Positions 12,865 through 15,867 of a stretch of 15,867 bases of DNA are shown here, piece after piece (the first letter of the stretch is position 1; every line of letters starts with the position of its first letter). Source of the stretch: Syntrophomonas sp964422685 (GTDB lineage Bacteria > Bacillota > Syntrophomonadia > Syntrophomonadales > Syntrophomonadaceae); contig CAYRCG010000040.1 in NCBI GenBank assembly GCA_964422685.1, positions 1 to 15,867 of the forward strand, written 5' to 3'. The position numbers and the translations under genes were made by a program. The notes beneath the pieces were generated by a model. The model was not told where the DNA came from. It saw only the letters and a program-made list of their open reading frames with translations, and made no database searches.

Positions 12865-14118
12865 TTACCCAAAATTGAGCCCAGACCAAATCTCGTCCAA
12901 CTCCCGCCAGCTATCAAAAAGCATTTTTACCACTTTCCTATCCAGTCCCCCGGAATCAGTTTCCCCAACTATTATTCTTTTTATCTGTTCATAACCCAGA
13001 CCTGATCGGTACGGTCGATCCTCCCTTAACGCCGTGAAAATATCCGCAACGGCCACAATACGCGCCGGTAAATCGATTTCTTCGGCGGCTTTTTTAAAGG
13101 GATAGCCTTTTGCATCCAAGCGCTCATGGTGATAGGCGGCCCAAGCCGCTATCTTTTGGTCGGGGAAAACCGGTTGAAGTAGCCAGTAGGTATAATAAGT
13201 ATGTTGTTTCATAACAGCATATTCTTCGACCGTTAATTTACCCGGTTTTTCAATAATGTACTCGGGTACGGCCATTTTGCCCAAGTCATGTAGCAATCCG
13301 GCAATCTCCAGCAAATAACACTCGTCCCCTGCTAAACCGGCATTACAGGCTAATAATCGGCAAACTCGGCTTACATAACGGGAATGGCGATAGGTAAAAC
13401 TGCTTCTATTATCGACCACCCTGGCGAAAAGGCGGGAAATAGTCCTGAGGTTATCCCGTTTAACCAACACTATGGTCTTGGGAATAGATGTAAGCATACA
13501 TTCATCTAACCAGGGTGAAACCAGATCTAACCAAAAACTTTCCTGTTTCCCTAGTTCCATCAAGATATCCACTAAATCAGGGTCAAAAATAGTCCCAGAA
13601 TGCCGGCTAATTTTCTGCAATATTTCATTGTTTTGTTCCAAAATATAGCGTTCTTTGTCAATCAAAATATCCACTCTGTCGGCCAGATGGATAATACGAC
13701 TATTAAGGGGAATATCTGCACCGCTTAAACCGGAAGGGTTGTTTCCCGCCCAACGATCATGATGGCAGTAAATACTCAGTTGCACAGAATCCAGGTCTGG
13801 CAATCCTGCAACAAAATCCCGACCCCTTTGGCAGTGTTCCCATGGATTCTCTACATCAAATCTATGCAGTAGAACTTTATCCCTATGATTTATCGCACCT
13901 ATATCATGTATAATCGCCGCTTTAAACAATTCCCGGAGCTGATGATCGGGCATATTCGCCCTTTTACCCAAGTTAAGGGCAGTAAAGGCCACCCTTTTAT
14001 GGTGATCCATTATTCCCCCGTTAGAAAAATCCAAACTGCGCGATAAGTTCAATAATAAATTAAATGAGTTGAATTTTATCGGAGTTACCAGCTTTGTATC
14101 CACACTATAATCCCCCAT
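12865..14118 (-). CDS. Tandem HD / HD-GYP domain protein, probable cyclic-dinucleotide phosphodiesterase
   Basis: About 417 residues with two HD-GYP-type domains. The second is near canonical: H245 (YRHSRYV), H277-D278 (LLHDLGKM), H306 (MKQHTYY), H330-H331-E (HHERLDAKGYP) with GYP at 338-340, and D359 in the ADIFTALREDRPYR block. HDGKGYP is altered to D-A-K-GYP. The first (about 20-185) keeps H40, H71-D72 (IIHDIGA), HH (CHHDRWAG) and AD, but GYP is replaced by N-N-P, so it may be degenerate or use another substrate. HD-GYP proteins hydrolyse c-di-GMP or related dinucleotides. No membrane segment or receiver domain is seen. The frame is open to 14217, but that N-terminus looks unrelated. ATG at 14118 is chosen; GTG at 14106 has a slightly better GGGGGA site. 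Confidence 0.85.
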   Translation of the reverse strand: MGDYSVDTKLVTPIKFNSFNLLLNLSRSLDFSNGGIMDHHKRVAFTALNLGKRANMPDHQLRELFKAAIIHDIGAINHRDKVLLHRFDVENPWEHCQRGRDFVAGLPDLDSVQLSIYCHHDRWAGNNPSGLSGADIPLNSRIIHLADRVDILIDKERYILEQNNEILQKISRHSGTIFDPDLVDILMELGKQESFWLDLVSPWLDECMLTSIPKTIVLVKRDNLRTISRLFARVVDNRSSFTYRHSRYVSRVCRLLACNAGLAGDECYLLEIAGLLHDLGKMAVPEYIIEKPGKLTVEEYAVMKQHTYYTYWLLQPVFPDQKIAAWAAYHHERLDAKGYPFKKAAEEIDLPARIVAVADIFTALREDRPYRSGLGYEQIKRIIVGETDSGGLDRKVVKMLFDSWRELDEIWSGLNFG

Positions 14119-14301
14119 AGCCCGAGAGACACACCTACTCGCGAAAATAGGTTGATAATTGTCGTTGCGCCCGGAACGGCAGGTGCGCCAAAAACAACAA
14201 GCATAGGCTATTCCCATAAGGACATAATCTATTACTATGCTTATAGCATTTCCATTCTATAATTGCCCGGTTTTGGCCAGAAAACTAATTGCAGCGGTAA
14301 A

Positions 14302-14338
14302 GTATCGGTCTTTAACAAGAAAGTTCTTCTAACGATAC
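14302..14338 (-). terminator. Possible weak terminator after rho
   Basis: Read on the minus strand, GTATCG (14338-14333) pairs with CGATAC (14307-14302), with further weak pairing inside, then TTTACC. It starts right at the rho stop codon. The stem is short and the T-run only three long, so this is a low-grade call; readthrough into the HD-GYP gene is likely. Confidence 0.35.
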
Positions 14339-14339
14339 A

Positions 14340-15617
14340 TTAATAGGCACTTCTTGCACTTTCCTTGCGGCCGAATACCAATGGAGCAGCACGGAGTAGG
14401 TCTTTATTCGATTGGGATTTTTTCATGGTATCAATCATCATTTGCATACTTTCTATCTGATTATAGTCACTGAATGTATTGCGAAGATTCCAAGTTAATT
14501 CCATTTCCTCATTATTAAGCAATAATTCTTCTTTCCTGGTCCCGGAGCGTTTAAGGTCAATAGCGGGGAATATCCTGCGTTCAGACAACTTGCGGTCCAA
14601 GACCAACTCCATATTACCCCGGCCTTTGAATTCTTCGAATATAACTTCATCCATGCGGGAGCCGGTTTCAATCAAAGCAGTGGCAATAATCGTTAGGCTT
14701 CCGCCTTCTTCGATATTGCGGGCCGCACCGAAAAAGCGTTTAGGTTTATCTAGGGATGCCGGGTCTATACCACCGGATAACGTCCTGCCGCTAGGCGGCA
14801 CCACTAGGTTATGGGCCCTGGCCATGCGCGTAACACTATCCATGAGTATAACTACGTCTTTTTTATGCTCCACTAACCTTTTGGCTCTCTCTAAAACCAT
14901 GTCGGTAACTTTGACATGATTCTCCGGGGGTTCATCAAAAGTCGAAGCAACCACCTCCGCTTTAGTGGAGCGCTGCATATCGGTTACTTCTTCCGGCCTT
15001 TCATCTACCAGGAGAATAATCAGTTCTATATCCGGATAATTGGCACTGATTCCCTGAGCAATTTTTTGCAAAAGGATGGTTTTGCCTGCCTTAGGGGGGG
15101 CTACTATCAAGCCCCTTTGACCTTTACCGATGGGGGCTATCAGATCAATTATACGGGTGGGAAGTTCATGGGGCACGGTCTCCAGGGTTAGTTTTTCCTT
15201 AGGGTAAAGCGGGGTCAAGGCATCGAAGTGTATCCTCTTCACAGAATCCTCAGGGGGGAATCCGTTAACGCCCTCAACTTTTAATAGGGCGAAAAACCTC
15301 TCATTGTCTTTGGGCGACCTCACCTGCCCCCCGACCATATCACCGGTTTTTAATTCGAACTTTCTGATTTGGGATGGTGAAACGTAGATATCCTCCTGGC
15401 TAGGCAGATAAGCAAATGGTCTTAAAAACCCGTAGCCATCAGGCATAATTTCCAGAACCCCCTGAGCTGTGAGCAATTGGTCCGAGTGGGTTAGGGCTTT
15501 GGTTATTTCGAAAACCAACTCCTTTTTTCGCAATTTAGAATAGCCTGCTAGGTTTAGATCCCGGGCAACCTGATACAATTCCAGCATGTTTTTGTTGTCC
15601 AACTCTGAAATATTCAA
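14340..15617 (-). CDS. rho: Transcription termination factor Rho
   Basis: A hexameric RNA-dependent ATPase that ends transcription of untranslated RNA. 425 residues, the usual length without the long insertions of some phyla. Seen in order: the N-terminal helical Rho_N domain (1-45), the cold-shock-type RNA-binding domain with GYGFLRP (61-67) in its primary site, Walker A APPKAGKT (173-180), Walker B LLVDERPEEVTDM (202-214), the MDSVTRMARAHN block (259-270) and the SGGIDPASL Q-/R-loop region (from 281). The start is TTG at 15617 with AAGGAGG six bases upstream. It is the first gene of the minus-strand run and has a long leader. Rho followed within a few genes by rpmE and prfA is classic for Firmicutes. 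Confidence 0.98.
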   Translation of the reverse strand: MNISELDNKNMLELYQVARDLNLAGYSKLRKKELVFEITKALTHSDQLLTAQGVLEIMPDGYGFLRPFAYLPSQEDIYVSPSQIRKFELKTGDMVGGQVRSPKDNERFFALLKVEGVNGFPPEDSVKRIHFDALTPLYPKEKLTLETVPHELPTRIIDLIAPIGKGQRGLIVAPPKAGKTILLQKIAQGISANYPDIELIILLVDERPEEVTDMQRSTKAEVVASTFDEPPENHVKVTDMVLERAKRLVEHKKDVVILMDSVTRMARAHNLVVPPSGRTLSGGIDPASLDKPKRFFGAARNIEEGGSLTIIATALIETGSRMDEVIFEEFKGRGNMELVLDRKLSERRIFPAIDLKRSGTRKEELLLNNEEMELTWNLRNTFSDYNQIESMQMMIDTMKKSQSNKDLLRAAPLVFGRKESARSAY

Positions 15618-15823
15618 TTTTTTCCTCCTTGTCTAATAATCATTTCTTTACGCAATAATAAATTCTCCGGGCAAGACGGCAAGCGAAATGAAAGATATCC
15701 TAGTGGTTTTAAAAATAACCTGCAAATTAAAAGGTATTATAATATTGCTCCTCGGATGCTTTTTTGAAGGCTTGCATGTGGGAAATAGAACTGATTGTGA
15801 ACTCCCCAATAATCTTTATAATT

Positions 15824-15832
15824 ATTATACCA
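15824..15832 (-). promoter_or_regulatory. Extended -10 promoter upstream of rho
   Basis: On the minus strand TGGTATAAT carries a perfect TATAAT (15829-15824) with the TGn extension; the -35 region is poor. The start would be near 15817, giving a leader of about 200 nt before the rho TTG. A second TATAAT at 15741-15736 lacks a partner. Rho leaders are often targets of Rho itself (established in E. coli); here that is only a possibility. The rest of the leader contains no confident gene. Confidence 0.5.
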
Positions 15833-15867
15833 GTATTGATGCTATTTAATCATTGTTTTAAACGGTT

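Noticed and set aside
14119..14217. Longer N-terminus of the HD-GYP protein
   Set aside because: The extra 33 residues are Cys/Arg-rich, lack a ribosome binding site and do not resemble family N-termini; the family-like sequence begins near 14106-14118.
1..15867. CRISPR array, tRNA/rRNA genes, phage genes, toxin-antitoxin pair
   Set aside because: No regularly spaced direct repeats, no tRNA-like cloverleaf with a T-arm, and no matching protein motifs were seen on either strand.

Overview
The window reads as chromosomal DNA of a low-to-moderate GC Gram-positive bacterium of the Clostridia. A Syntrophomonas-like or related spore-former lineage is my guess from gene order and repeat style, not something the sequence proves. 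All fourteen credible genes lie on the minus strand, so transcription runs from the right edge to the left. The core order rho - rpmE - prfA - prmC - tsaC - mntP - ywlE - rpiB - glyA matches the conserved Bacillus/Clostridium neighbourhood (in B. subtilis: rho-rpmE-tdk-prfA-prmC...ywlC-mntP-ywlE-ywlF...glyA).

Right part (about 15.9-11.3 kb): rho, preceded by a leader of about 200 nt with an extended -10 promoter. It is followed by a tandem HD/HD-GYP protein and a secreted LysM-LysM-M23 cell-wall peptidase, each followed by a hairpin that could end transcription. The 578-bp gap at 11307-11884 is full of repeats and contains a good intrinsic terminator.

Middle part (11.3-8.0 kb): an uncharacterised radical SAM protein, a YhaM-type OB/HD 3'-5' exonuclease, and rpmE (zinc-type L31). 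rpmE has its own sigma-A-like promoter, a 5'-end hairpin leader and a terminator. Compared with B. subtilis, the four genes between rho and rpmE are extra, and a DUF1385/YqhQ membrane protein takes the place of tdk.

Left part (8.0-0.27 kb): yqhQ, then a tightly packed run. prfA and prmC abut (release factor RF1 and the methyltransferase that modifies its GGQ glutamine). They are followed by tsaC (t6A tRNA modification), mntP (Mn efflux), ywlE (protein-arginine phosphatase), rpiB, glyA, comEB-type dCMP deaminase and a small MazG-like pyrophosphohydrolase. The first half serves translation. The glyA-dCMP deaminase-MazG end joins one-carbon supply, dUMP formation and nucleotide-pool cleaning, a sensible thymidylate theme.

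The least ordinary content is in the gaps. A MITE-like element of about 200 bp with roughly 20-bp terminal inverted repeats is present in three copies (one cut by the left edge, two intact and inverted to each other). There are also two small hairpins with a shared GGGGACGG loop, heptamer-period repeats, REP-like palindromes and a compact three-way-junction structure after yhaM. No phage, CRISPR, tRNA or rRNA was seen.
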